Of a DNA stretch of 64,000 nt, positions 42,601-57,600 are shown in pieces. The notes under the pieces are model-generated. The model was not told where the DNA came from and did not search any database. It saw nothing but the letters and a program-made list of their open reading frames with translations. The stretch's first letter is position 1. Each line of letters starts with the position of its first letter. This DNA comes from Owenia fusiformis (lineage: Eukaryota > Annelida > Polychaeta > Sabellida > Oweniidae). A program made the position numbers and the translations under genes. The stretch is from NCBI GenBank assembly GCA_903813345.2, contig CAIIXF020000009.1, positions 36,823,759 through 36,887,758 on the forward strand. The letters run 5' to 3'.

Positions 42601-45600
42601 AAATTAAGTCTCACTTTTGATCTTCATAGTATTTCCAATGGATTAATAAGTACCCAATCTTTCATTTGAAACCAAAAAAGCTCAAACAGACCACATCAGA
42701 GTTGACACTAGATCATGACAAAATATTTTTGATCTATCAATTTATACATGTCAAGTTTTTAGCAATGCCATAGAAAGATGGCATTGTTGTTTGCATTAAT
42801 TATCAATTCATTTTTGACAGGATTTTCAAGCATACGCCATCTTTTAATCCAAGAGTTACTTAAAACATACACTATTTGTGAAAAGTGGTAATTCACTTTT
42901 TTCAATCTCTGAACTTCAAATGCTGTTTTCTATGCGAGTAATTTTTTTTTCACTTCAGTATTATCCCAAATTAAAGTTTTTATCATATTTGATTGACTGT
43001 GTGAGTGACATGTCTCAAACAATATGTTGTCCCTTTCCTTCAAAAATAGGCGCATTGCCTGTTTAATAATCTTTATTTACAAGTTTGACTTGCTACTTAT
43101 AAACATGGGCTTTCAAGTCTGTATTTGATTGGTAGTCTGTTTCTGCTTACAATCACCTTTTTGTTGAATAGTTTGAACATAGTCACTATAGAAAGATGGC
43201 AGTAGAGTAGAGGTAAAGAGAAGATATAAATATAACCAAGACAAACTAAACTGCCATCTTTCGATCTGAGTGAAAAATTCTCTGACTAATATATTTGAAG
43301 GGTTAAAGTAACACATTTACGATTCTAGGCCGAATTTCGACAATTTAAGCGAAATGAGTCAAGAAAATAGTCTTACCTTTCTATTAGGATGGGTTCAGGT
43401 GTCAAAAATAACTGATCCATGGATATATATCATTTTGAAATTTGGATGTAAGAAATATTTTTTCGGAGCCATGTTTTTTTACGACTCGTAACGGGAAATA
43501 GATTATCTAAATGAAAACTGAATTTACATCATCAATCCTGGTTTTGACTTAAAAATTTACCGAAATAGATATTTAAATATTATTAAAATGATTATTGACT
43601 ATTTTCTTATTAATCTTATGCAGTGATTCGACTGTCTTCTAAAATTTATAACATAGTTCTAGAATTACAGTGTCATCTCATCATGCCAGTGTGGCCTAAT
43701 GGAGTAAGGCACTGGACCAAGGTTTTGATCGATCGAATCCAGCTGTCGGTGGTTCGATTCTCGGTCAAGACTAATGTTTTTTTCTTTTTTATTTATCTCT
43801 CAGACACAATTTTTTTTAAATCTCTTTTTATACAACATATAGTCATATCTATTACTTTTTGAGGTTTTAGATTTTAGATACATCGTAAATGTGTTACTTT
43901 AATATGATATAAAATGTTCCCAAGTACACTGATTTGTCTAAAAGCAGGGAACTGTTGCTTACCCTCTGGATGTGATTTAGGGTTATCTGCCATGTGCTTT
44001 AGGGTCATTCCTACCACCTCAGCTGAAGCTGCATAAACAGACTTGTACTTAAAGCCCATGTTATTGGCTAAACTTTGGTAGAACCTGCAACATGGAACAT
44101 TAATTTTATGATACAGCCTACAGCACAGAACTGTCCTTATGTAAAGGTTATACACTGGGGAAGGGGATACACAAGTATGTATGATAAGGTATATCATTGG
44201 GATACATTACAGAATGTGTATAATATGCAAACACAACAAAGGAGCATAATTTTGAGTTTGTTTTAAATTTTTTCAGTAAGAGTAAACAAGGCTAATTAGA
44301 TTATAATACAGAACACTTAATTCGATTAATTCTAATATAGAAATTCAAATTGACAGATGCAAACATCTCTCTTCATATTAGGAAACACCCGTCTCCCATT
44401 CATCCAATGACTAGCTTACTTGTCTCTTTCCACTGATCCAGTAGGTTTATAGGGAGTGAGTTTGTTTGCCAGAAGCACTCCTAACATCTGAATCCCAGTC
44501 TCATTCTCTTTACTAGCTAGATCAACCTTACTGAACTGACTGTATAAGACCCTGAAATCAAAAAATAATATGACATCAGTGGTATCCATCAATCAACAGT
44601 GTAGCCCAGTGGTAGGAAGAATAGTTGGAAGAGGTGTATTTACACTTCCTGATTTCTCTATAACCTACTCTATGATGTTTAGAGCCTTCAAACCCATACT
44701 TTCCTGGGTCTTATACCTGACATTGAGTCTGGAAGATAGGGATTCCTTTCATCAAAATTCCTATAATAACATGTGGGATTATAAACAATGCGATAAATGC
44801 GTTATGTGCATTTTACACCAAATGTTTTGTGGTGTACCACTAAACGAAAGTTTAATTTTAAGATCATCAATACACCACTTTGTAATGTACTCACATTATC
44901 TTTTACACTCCATTTGATAGATCAAGTAGAAAAAGCATTATTTCAACAATTTAATTTAATTCTTATGCATTTATTAGATTTCATAGCATTTTCTTAAATC
45001 TGTGATTCAACGATCATTTAGGGTGCATTTCCGAAATGCATTTTTTCATTTTTGAATTTTATTGTTGTATATTGCATGTTAGTGCAATAATGTTCTTTGG
45101 AATTTTAATGACTTGAACTTGGATAAATAATTTTATAAAAAACACAGACTGGATTTATGGTCACAGGAGTGACATTTAAGGCCAAATGCAAAATGAAATG
45201 AAACATTAACAAAGGCACACAGTCCTCTTTGTGACATTATTGTACCTTTAGGGTATAATAAAAGAAACAAAAGGGATTTACACGTGAATAGTTTTAAGAA
45301 TTGAGAGAAATTAAATGTTTTTTACACTTTATTCATGTACTTAAAGGTCTTTAGAATATAAAAACGAAAATATATATAATGTACATCAAACATATACAGC
45401 TGGTGCAGTATTACACATAAAAAAACTTATCAATCACTCTCAGCATACATGTATATTTCACTTGGAGCATATTTAATTTTAAAGTCAGATCTGGTATTTA
45501 ATTGCAAATGGGGCAATTTAAAAACCAATAAATAATATTCAAAGGTAAAAAGGCCCCATGGCACAGTAGCAACTTATTTTTTGTCTCCTACGATACAATG

Positions 45601-48600
45601 TTAATTAAAATGTTTTTCCACATGTTTTTAATGTTCGTTTGTTCATTCTTATTGTAAACTGCCATGGAACTGCTAATGTTCTTTAATTTCTCTGGTGTCA
45701 TAGCATGCAAGATCTCTGCTAGGTGCTCACCAGAGTTGTAATATGTAATATGAGGCCATTGGTAGAAATCACTGAACTGCAGCCAGTATTTGACAGCTGT
45801 TATATTCCTGTCACTATTAGGATCAGGGATCCCAGATTGGACACCCTGTATTCTGGATTTCAATGGAATTTTACCGAATGTTGAATCCCATGTTCGCTCT
45901 TTGAGAAGATTAAACTTAACATGCCATTCACTGAGGGATTCTAAAGATGGGACGAATAGGGGAATGTTCATTCTGTACTGTTCAAACAGGCTCATAACTG
46001 ACACCTGATAGGGGATATGTATGATCCCTGGGTGGTTTGCCAGATCTGAGTATTTATAGTGCCCATATAGAGTCCTCAATTGAGCCACTTTTGCAGTGCT
46101 GTTTATCTCTCTTAGTCTTTTATCAAGGCCCCTTTGGACTCCTGTTGAGGCCACATTTCTAGCCCTGGTTGATGCAAACAGAAATTCAGGTCTCCTTGGA
46201 TGGTATGATTCATTTGTGTATCCGCAGTAACTAGGAATTAGTTTTGTTTCTATACCTGTGAAATACTTGATATAATTCGTGTCATATAGATTATTCCCAC
46301 CAATTACATTTCTCGGATCCTTGCTTACATTTCGTAGGATCTCATTATATGTGTGCCATCTTTCATTTGGCGAATTGCGTCCTAATTCATATCGAATTGA
46401 TGATATGATAATCAGTGGTTTCTTGAACGGCCTGAAGAGGTCACACATTGCAGGTGGATGGTAACACACAAATGCAGTTACAGTTTTCATTTCGGAATCA
46501 TTTTTATAACTCTCATAGAACTTTGAAATCAACTCTGGGGTCAGATGGAATCCATTCCTCTGAGTTATGACCCGTAGAGGCGGAACTGGGTTGCACGTTT
46601 TTGTGATATGGCAATGAGACGAGAGTGTTTTGTCGATAAATTTTACTCCCATTGGCTCCAACAATGTTTTCAAATCATGGATAGGAGATATATGCATATC
46701 CTGATTCCATAATGTAATTGGTCTTGTAATCCGTCCATCTTCAAACAATGCACCATTTGATCCTTTTAGGCCTTTAGTTGATACCGTTGGTGCAGATTCT
46801 GTGCTGTGTGACAAATGTCCCATAGTAGTCCTGGTCAATGGGGACGAAAGTGAAGTCTGTGAATAGGATCCCTCAGGTTCATGATTCGATGATTCCTCAG
46901 GTTTTCCTTTTATGCTTTTATTATAATATTGCTGTTTTGCTTTGTTTAATGCTCCATTCATAAATATCTTTAATAAATAGAGTCCAATAAATAAGAAGAT
47001 CAATTTGTATGAGGTCCTCATTCTTGTATAGTAATAATACCTTGCTTCAGTTATATTTCTCAACAGAAAAACACAGTACATGTGTAATATTTAACTGAAG
47101 AGTCATATTAAGCAAATTTTAATTCATGTCCAATAAACATAAATCAATCCACAACCTGAGGGGTATAAATCAAAAGTGATTTTAACAAACCAAAATGAGA
47201 TAATATTAAAGCAAGCACGAGACAACAATCAATAAAAAGTTCATTTTTACAATTTCAATTGATCTAATGATAGGCACATGTAATTAGATAATTTAAGGCA
47301 CATAGAGAACTTTTGATGACTTTTTGCAAAAAGCGATTTTCTGTGAGTTTCATTTTTAAGGACATACACCTATTTTACTAAATAATGTATTGTTACACTC
47401 ATTAGCGTACATCTTATTTACCGTAATTACAAAAAGTTATTGACCCACAAACATAGCAGTATAATTAATTAATTTAATTAATTTTGTCAATATTTTTTCA
47501 GATTGTCATTGAGAAAAGCATTTTAAAAACCTTTCTAAAACTGACGATATTTTCTAAAATTAATGATATCATTTCCAAACAGTAGAAACATTATTTAGCT
47601 ACATCATGAGATGAGCTTCTTTATTTTGCTGAGTGACAAGTTAATGTATGTTTATGTGCTAATTAAAAACAACTGTTGTAAAAACCAATATGGACTGACT
47701 TTTTCAAAAAGTTATATATTCTTCATTAGCTGAATTAATTTTCATAATACAACAGGTGTGAAAATCAGTTTCCCAAAATATAACTCCAATTCAGTGGCTT
47801 TACACAATCAAGTGAGTTCAATTAACCACCTTATGCAAACTGTACATGTGGTCACATAGTGCCAAATAGAAATGGGAGTTGAGGTGAAGACAATTTGGGC
47901 TATAATAAACAGCTGAATACTGAAGAGCAACAAGGAATAGCAGATCCCATCGAACAACCAGGAAATATTACAGTAGTATTGTCTGCTTTTGGAGAGCTCT
48001 TTAATACCCATCAGTCGATTAAATTAACAATCACCCAGAAGGATAAACGAAAGGACAGATGGACGAATGGATGGATAGTTTCTCTATATCCCTATAATAA
48101 AATCACCTAAAATGCCAACAAGTGTCAAGAAAGAGTAATTACAAATTTGAATATACAAATTAAAGGAAAATCTAAGATATAGAGACAGTTCAGTTAAATC
48201 TCAGGACAAATGACATCCAATACTTAGACTGAACTGAACTTACATATTTTCTGATTTAATAATCATCTCAAATGTACTGGTACATACCACATATAAGCAT
48301 ATATCAGGCATAAAACGTCTATGCCTAAGCATTCAATTCAATTTGCAATTGATTTATATGATTTCTGCCAAGAATGTTTTGACCTCCTCGCTTCTTAAAA
48401 AGAACATATTCTCATTTCTCGACTCATACAATAATTCTACTTTCTGTCTACCAAGAAAAATCTCAAATGAAATTCTTGGAATTATTTTCTATCCTCAGTT
48501 TAAATATGGCTTTTAAAAGTTTAAACATCTACTTTGAATAGACCTTTATGCATATTTCGAAAATAGATTCACGAGAGAAGGTTTTAGATCAGACAATCAT

Positions 48601-51600
48601 GTCTATAGCCAGAGAAATGTTATTTTCAACCATTTTATCCTCTATAAATCCCAGTGTGCCTTAAATAAACTGACACAACAACAACAACAAAACATTTGAT
48701 AAAAGAACATATAAAATTCTTACTTAGTTGGGACTTCAATTCTAGATTTCCAGCATTCAATGAGTGTCTTTAACATTTCCAGGTTGTTCTTGAAGACCTG
48801 TTTTGTTGGGTGATATGTATTTGCCATAACAAACTCGACCAGCCTACTTGCCATGGCGCGATCAACTGTAGTGTCCTGAAAATATTCATGCAATATACTT
48901 CAGCAGCAGACTTTATGAACACCCTATATAACACATTGATTATTTTTGACTTTGAATGATCACTTAACAAAACAAAATCACTTCACCAAGTAGCAATGCA
49001 AAAGGTAATGCATCTAAAAGAAATATAAAACTTGGTCCCCTCCTAATATGGTGACATGGCATTTTCCCTGAAAATGCAGACAAAAAGTGGAATGCTACCC
49101 ATGATCAAAGTAATGATTGAGACCACTCTCCATCATGACGCTATCCCATTGTGTGATAAAATCATTCAAATCAAAGGACCTCCCTACCTCTGGTATGGCA
49201 ACAGTTGCCCAAGAGAGGAGCGTGACAATCAGATCAACTGCCATATAGTGAAGTCCAGGGCTCGTATTGTCACCTCCAACAATAAGCTGTACAATCGGGG
49301 ACAACCAGTATTTTGCATATGGGCGGAACAACTGAAATGAACATGGCATCAATTTACATATTGTATGTGAGTTATCAAACGATAAATAAACAAGGCATTA
49401 ACATGACAAAATGTCATCACCTAATTGCTCATAATATATTGAGTTCAATCTCAAGTCAGATTTGAATTTCTGACAACTTGTAGATGATTTTTAAAAAAAA
49501 TTGGTCAATTTGAAGGAAGATTAAAAAATACCTTTTTTGACCTTGAGAAGGCCATTGAAGGTCAAATCTTTTTTGACCTTGAGAATGTCATTGAAGGTCA
49601 AATCTTTAGTCAGATTTGAACTTTTGAGAACTTGCAGATGATTTTGAAAAAAAAATTGGTCAATTTAAAGCAAGTTGAAAAAATGACCTTTTTGACCTTG
49701 TGAAAGACATTGAAGGTCAAATCTCAAATCTTAAGTCAAATTGAACTTCTGAAATTTGGTCGATTTGAAGGAAGTTGAAAAAAGACCTTTTGACTTTTTT
49801 TACCTTGAAAAGGTCATTGAAGGTCAAATCTTATATATAGTCAGATTTGAACTTCTGAAACCTTGTAGATGATTTTGAGAAAAATTAAAGTCAGTCTATA
49901 TAGTATTTATTAAGTTATTGGAAGTTGTAAGAATTTGTTACAGATGCCGATCGCCAATCGCCAACCGCCGATTCAAAGCTTTTAACATTGGCTGACATAC
50001 CTCTTCCGTATTGATGATCAGTTTTGCTATGAACAATTTAATGTTGACATGAGTTGTAGAGTCCTTCATTTTCTTCTCCAATGCCTCCATCCAGCTGGGC
50101 ATACTTGTCACCTAAAGTTATAAAATGATTTTCTTTTTATTGAAACAAATAACTGCCCACCAAGAAAATTGATTCAAATAAGGACACCGACTGCTTAGTA
50201 TAAGCATATCTACTGCTAAGTACAATTTCCAGCATACAAGATTCATAATAAGTCTTCATCAAATAATAGCAATGTATAAATTAAGTTAAAATAAATGAAA
50301 TTATTATAATACTTAATAAGTATAACCTATTACTGCTCATGAAATTAGAAATCAAAATGAACCAACTTTACATTTTAATATTTGTGCAGTATATAGTAGT
50401 GTAGTGTAGCATGAATCATTGGTACCTAAAGATGAGGAACAATTACTCACAGGTTGTGAATCTGTGTATATATTATTGAGCTTCATGTGTCTGAGGATGC
50501 CAATCAATGGAGCCATACATTCATGCTGGTTCAATGGGTCCATCTCCATCTCCATAAAATCACCCTGCACTACTACAGTTGGATCCTGAAATACAAAATT
50601 GTGATCCAACAAGATAATCTGATTCTCAATTGAAAAATATGATACATGTACATTGAAATATGATATGTGGAGAATTAAAAAATCAGTAACCAGGCAACTC
50701 ATCCCTGACAACTCATTCCCAAGACAACTATCAACTAATCAACTGGACAATTACTCATCCCCTAGACAACTCATTAACTGGACAACTCATCCCCTAGTCA
50801 ACTCATCCCTGGACAACTCATCAACTGGACAACTCATCCCAAAGACAACTAATCAACTGGACAACTCATCTCCTAGACAACTCATCCCATGGACGACTCA
50901 TCTCCTGGACAACTCATTCCCTAGACAACTCATCCCTGGACAACTCATCCCCCTGGAAACTCATCTCTCGGATATTTCATCCCATAGACAACTCATCAAC
51001 TGGACAACTCATCCCTGGACAACTCATCCCCTAGACAACTCATCAACTGAACAACTCATCCCTGGACAACTCATCCCCTTGGACAACTCATCCTTGGACA
51101 ATTTATCCCCTGGAAAACTCATCCCCTGGACGACTCATCCCCTGGCCAATTCATCCCCTGGACAACTCATCCTTTGTTTGTTTGTTTGTTTGTTTGTATG
51201 TATTTTGTTTACCACCAATGGAGGTGAACAAAACCTCTTGGGGATATCCCGTATATGTAGTCGCAATTTACGCAAATTATCCTGAAAGACAGAACCAGAA
51301 ACACCTCCTTGAAGGAATCCTGTGTTCTTTTATGTGCACTCATACAGTCCTGGACCTGTGCCTAATTGGTACACACTCTACCACTGAGCTATAGGGTTGG
51401 ACTGGACTTTGGCATGATTGAGTAATTTATGTTATATTATCAATTCATATTTGATATTCAAATGATTAGATTTTTAAATGTTTTAGTTTTGATCAGTTTT
51501 GAGTTTCAAAAACATACATTACATGAACAAAGACTTTCTGGAGGAGAAATCTGGAAAATTGTTAAAAAACTCGATGATATTGTCAAGGCGATAATCAACC

Positions 51601-54600
51601 AAGTAATCTGTGTTTTGTTTTGTCAATATCAACTTTTAATTTTAATTTTTTGGTCTGAATACTGACAAGGAGCGATGGGGCCAAGGTAATGGATTATGCA
51701 ATTTATATGATATGAATGTCAAGGATTCTATCCAGCATCGTATGTTTGTATGTCCTCATTTTAACAATGAAAGAACTAACTTCTTTCTGAACATGATAAA
51801 CTCCTGTAATGAACAATTGACATCTAGCCTTATTTCTGCTAATATTCCAATTAAAATATGCTTGACCATAAGTGATAAAGCTTTCATTGACTGGGGAAAT
51901 GAACAAGGTCATATTTTAGATCAGTGTGTAAAGAAATATCTGAAAGCAATATATATTCCCTATACTAAGGATTGATGTAATTTTAGTGACATTCTTATGT
52001 ATTTTAATTTTGACTGTAATTGTATAAGCATGTTTGTATATGGATGCACTACATTTTCAATGTGTGTGCCACTGTTTAAAAGTGATTCCAATAAATAAAT
52101 AAAATAAAAAATTTTACTTTTAGTATACAATTTCAATATTTTATTAACATTGATTGAAGAAGCTCCTTTGACGTCATAATATGTTTCTTGTTCATAGCTC
52201 AAATATTCTTTAATCAGAAGATTATTTTTTAACAGCATTCACAGATGAAGTTGCTTAAGTTCATGTTTCCAAGTAATGCAGAAAGAAATCTTTATCTTTT
52301 GTCATGAAATATTGAGTCATTCAATATAAGAAGAGATGAGAGTTTTACTGGCACCATTTGACTGATGTAAGTACTTTTCATAATTTTATTTCAGTAAAGT
52401 GAAAAGAATATTTTGAATGATCCAAGGTGTATTTATTCAATATTTCTTTTCCAGAAACACTTAATAATTTGGCTTCATGTGATAAAGGATGAGTTGTCCA
52501 GGGGATGAGTTGTCTAGGGAATGAGTAGCACAGGGGATCAGTTGTCCAGGGGATCAGTTGTCTAGGGGATGATTTCTCCATAAGCCAACAAAACTACATG
52601 CTAGTAAAGTTTAGTTGTTGGTAAAGTGACATCATCATTACGTCACATGTTTAATAAATGTGACATGTGACGTTTAGATTATTTGTTTATTTAGTTGTTG
52701 ATGGGGCAATAGAAAATGCAATGATAATCAATCCCATCATGTGACGATTCGACAGTTACATTGATGACTTGCCATAAGTAAGCTTATTTTTGGCAGGGCT
52801 TGGCACTGGAAGTCATGTGAATGGTCTAAACACAATACACAAAACATGTGCCGCATTCTAAAAGTTGCTTTTACTGGGTCTCTATGATACAGACTCTTCA
52901 CTGCTATTGATCTGTGATGCATATCTAGTTGGCGAATGTAGGTCTTGAAACATTTTCATTTACATTGATTTTTGATCATGTTTTCATCTCCATAAAATCA
53001 CCTACTACCATAGATTAGCTATGTAATAAATGGAGGTTATTACTAAGAGGGAATGAATATAGGTTTTATACTGAGTGTCAATATGAAATAGCATATTAAC
53101 TGAGGTATAAAACTTATATTTCAAGGGCTACAAGAATCATTTTAATCCATGACATTGAATGATTGAGTGATAACTTTAATATCAGAAGATTGGCATTAAA
53201 ATAATAAACTGCATGTGTATAATTTTTACACTTATTGTTTTAGATTAACATTTAATAACTTTTTATCAAAATGATTTAACTGTCATTTGCTTATAAGTTT
53301 TTGTTGAAAAATGAATATTTTTGGAAAAAAAGATATGCCATTTTGCTATGGAAAAGGAAGGGAAAAGAAACCTTTTGAGTGTATGCATTTTTTGAAATTA
53401 TGATTTCAGTGTTTAAATCACATTCAACAATCATGTAATTCATTCTGGACTAAAGCTGAGGCATCTAGTGAATGCTCAAGTTGGACACAAATAAATTCAC
53501 TAAATAACTTATATTGAATCATAAATGACTTTATTTTCTGTCTCTATGATTCTCCTACAACAAAAATAATGCTGTACATGAACATGAATAAATTACAACT
53601 TGTTTCAGAAAATCACAATCAATAGAATATACTGTATGTACACAATGTACAATTATTTACAGTGAAACCTGTTTATCTCTGAAACATTTTCTAAGTCTTT
53701 ATTTCTTCAACTTGATTCTTATTCCTGTGAAGAACAATGTGGCATAGATCCACAAGAAGTTTACCAAGTTCATAGAGAGATATTAAGCTTGCTCCTATAT
53801 AAATTCCAAGTGCTCCTCCAATATCACATATCAGCTGAGAGACATTATAATCAGCCTCTTGCTTGGTCACTTCCGTTGTCATCTCTTTAAAGTACACAAT
53901 CAAAGATGCAAAGTTTTTATGCATCATAGCTGATTGTGTTATGTTACTTATTTGAAATTCTTTCGCTGCTAGAGTTGTATAATTTATGATATGAGTTTCA
54001 ATGAATTTCCAAGCATTATTTTCATTCAAGTCGATATCGCTGCGTTCATAGATAGACCTGGCAAAATAGCCAAGTGTCATATCCCCAGGCCAATAAGCTT
54101 GGGACTGGACGTGTTCGTAGTCAGTTTCAACACAAGGTGGCAAACATTCAGTGCACGGTAGTCTCATATTTTTAATATTCACCAAACATTTTAGTTTGTC
54201 TAGGTCTTGAAGTAATATAGATATATTTCCTAGATTTCTGGAACCATACTGCCGTTGAATCAGTTTAAACATATTATCCAGGTCTAAATGTTCACAGAAA
54301 ACCATTGTGTTGTTTTTTGGAATTATAAAGTCATACGAGACACAACCGCACATGTGCATGATTTTCTCCTGGTAGCATTGTGATACACAACCAGCCTTAG
54401 TATATGCAAAATCTGTCCCATTCAAGAATAGTTGGTCTTCACATGAATTCCATGGCTTCCCAAGACGTGTCCTCTTTTTCCGTTTTAATGTTACATATGT
54501 AGCATATCCTGGGGGAATCTCAAACCCGTCTTCAATGGGGAAAGGAACTGATCCAGGCTGGTGAATGGTAACATGGAGTCCAACTATACCTCCTAAAGGG

Positions 54601-57600
54601 TCTTTGTTATCGTAGAACATGCCATTGGGAAATGGTATAGGTTTATAGCCATCAAGAAAAACTTTGAAATGAAGACCACTTTTTGGATCTGTGCTTCTTA
54701 TGGTCATATCCTGGTCCATTTTCAGGCCAGCACCATTGAAAGTAAAGCATCTTCCAAAACTAGGATGTCTAAATTCAGTAAAGAAACTTGAGTTGCAAGG
54801 TTTACCTGCAAATCGGCACTGAATAACCAGATTATTTATATTATGGAATAGATAAGCCATTTCTTGATCTGGTACATGAGCATTACCCATCTGCTGTGAA
54901 AATAAAACATTTTCAAAAATGTAATCATATCCGTCTTGAAGTTTGAAATCAGATACAGAAGTTTCAAGAAGATTTTTAAGTAAGTATCCATACGAAGTGA
55001 GTGAAGCATATCGATACAGACTAGGAGCTCTGAGGATGATATCTTCCTGAAACACAATAGTCATTGGATATGGTAGTGCAGTACATATAGACACAGAAGG
55101 CATTTCAATAGCTCTCTCCTCTATGGATATCGTATCAATGTAATGGTAATCATAATACCGTTTTATCTGTTCCCAAATATTTTTTACGGCAAATGTTGCA
55201 CAAGTTAATACAACGGCAATTGCTAAGATTTTGGAATATTTGTTCCCCGAGCGTTTGATAAGTCCAAAACCATGGGCAGTAGCATCATCTGCAAACTCAG
55301 TCACTAAATCCTTCGCCTTCTTTTTTGTTTCTTTTCCATCCATCTTGGAAATTCCCATTCGGTTCTTTTAGTGTTAATATTCATATGTAAGAACTGAGTG
55401 TAAGGTCTGACTTATACCTCAGTTGTCGTTGTCCAAAGTCCTGGTTGAATCAACCGTATAAAAATACTCTTTGTCTGGGGTATTGAAAATTATGAAATAA
55501 TTTGATTTATGAACTGAATCGAGTTAAAAGCATTGAAAAGGAGTTTGAAATTGGTGCCTAAAAGCTTAAGCGTGTTTGTTTATAAGGCCATTTAATATTA
55601 GTTATATGTTAAACATCCTGACAAGGGAACAAATGTTAGGAAAGTCGAGGTGAATAAATGTACCTTTGTTTCAATTGTCATCTGGATTTGTTACAAGGAA
55701 ATATCTGGACACTTAAAAAAATGTTTTCTCAAATTTTGCCTCAGTCAGTCTTGGAAGGGAGGAGACATTTAACATATGTTTCATTTTGAATTCCCTTGGT
55801 GTATGGAGATATTAATGCAAGATCATAATGTATTTCAAGTATTTTCCTTTTAGTGATCTCATTCAATATACCTATTAAATTCTCAATCATCTGTCTAAAT
55901 TACTTGAAATAATAAACTGATTCAGAGTATTGAATATTCTTAATGGACCTTATTAACATTTGAGTTTTTCAAATAGCATTGTATTGTAATGTATTTGGCA
56001 AGAGTCATATTATTTGAACCATTTAGGTACTTAGTGTCCATTAGTGACCTCTAAACCTAGTACATGTACTTCTAGTCATGTAGTCTTCATGTTAACATTT
56101 ATAATCAATGCAGCTAACAGGATATTCTTTGATTCTGGCCATAACAAAACAAGTAACTGATGCCTGTAATCTGAGAAGTCTCAATAATTTCCCTTCATTT
56201 GAACTATTTTGCCATTTTTCATTGACATGTATACTCATTTTAAGTAACCATGGGGGTTGTTCCCATTTGAGAGTTTTTTAACCTTAAGCAAGTCTTTCAC
56301 ACAGCTGCATGCCCGTAGCCTAACCCTGCGACCCCCCCCCCCCCCTGGCCAAAAATTCTTTCAAAATCATGCAGTTTTTCACCATTTTGAGCACTTCTCA
56401 AGTGATTTTAGCCATATTTGGACCAAAATTGTCAAATGTGAACCCCCCCTGGAAATGTTTGAGAACTGAACCCCCCCTGGCAAATCCTGGCTACGGGCCT
56501 GCAGCTGTATACATGTAATATGAAAACATTTATAGCCAGAAACAAGTGTTCAGTAGGAGATATCATTTTACATAATTTTGGAGCAATGATTGATTTATGG
56601 ACTGACTTGTACTTGTTAAAACTCTAATAATTAATTAGGAAACCCACTTCTAGAAATTTTCCCCAAAAATCTTGGTGGTTGAAGAGGACTAATACTACCC
56701 CCTAATCACATTTCTCATTGCCCATTGATGCATGTACAGTACATTGGTTTATTTTTGTTATGAGAGTATTATAACATTTTTTTCATTTTTTTAACCTCTT
56801 GAATCCCAGGTTCTAAAATCAGTTTGAAACCAGAGAATTTTTCTTTTTTGCCAAGTTTTGACATTTTACTACTACACAGGGAGATATGCTGATTACTCAA
56901 TTAGTACAAAATTAGTACTAAATAAGACTGGCAAAAGTGCACTCATGAGCACTCATGTCACGAGTGCTAATTTAGTACTAATTCATGATATGAGTACTCA
57001 TTTAGTGCAGAAAAATCAATTTTATCAGTACTATTTTATCACTAATGATTTGAGCACTCATTTTCAAAATGAGTTTTAAGTGACTCCACTCAAGTAATAT
57101 TTCGGTCAATGGGGGGTCAGTTTTTCAAAAACTCCTAGGAGAGTTCAGATTTGACTATTTTGTCCCAAAATCGCATGAGAAGTGCTCAAAATGGAAAACA
57201 CTGATTTTGATTTTGAAAGAAATTTTAGCCCCTTATTCCCATCATTTCATACAGATGTCAACATTGTTTGCTAAAAGAGGTTTTACTGTAATTATTGCTA
57301 AAACTTAAAATACCTGTTCATCATTTGAGCTGTGCCTTCTCTCTGTAGCTCTGCTGGGGGCTCTCTCAATGCTGCTACCAGAGAAGTGTTGAGTGCTACT
57401 GAAGTCATACTGATTCAGGTCAGAACTCAGGCTGCTGTCAGCGAGGTATTGTGACGCTAAATAATGCACTGAAGAAGGCATTTGCGATTCTGTGACATCA
57501 TCAGTCTGAGCCTCTCTCACCTCACTGCGTATCGCCACAAACTTTTTCTTACGAGAAAGTGGGGACTAAAAGTAGATGATATAATTTAAGTAAGGGTTTT

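Larger units (their letters stand above)
55359..57313. other. gene-free intronic DNA
   Basis: Upstream flank of the DEG/ENaC gene, then a TIR element (56306-56503) and a palindrome-rich stretch (56885-57075). No exon is recognised before PRKDC exon 7. Confidence 0.4.

Noticed and set aside
43680-43775. Possible tRNA gene (box A and GGTTCGATTC box B)
   Set aside because: The acceptor arms do not pair and the anticodon arm would need a loop of about 20 bases. A SINE head inside a TIR element explains it better.
50653-51285. A 210-codon plus-strand reading frame with repeated TTHP, DNSS and RQLIP words
   Set aside because: It is the translation of the GGACAACTCATCCCCT minisatellite, whose unit happens to lack stops. 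No signal, domain or splice context supports a gene.
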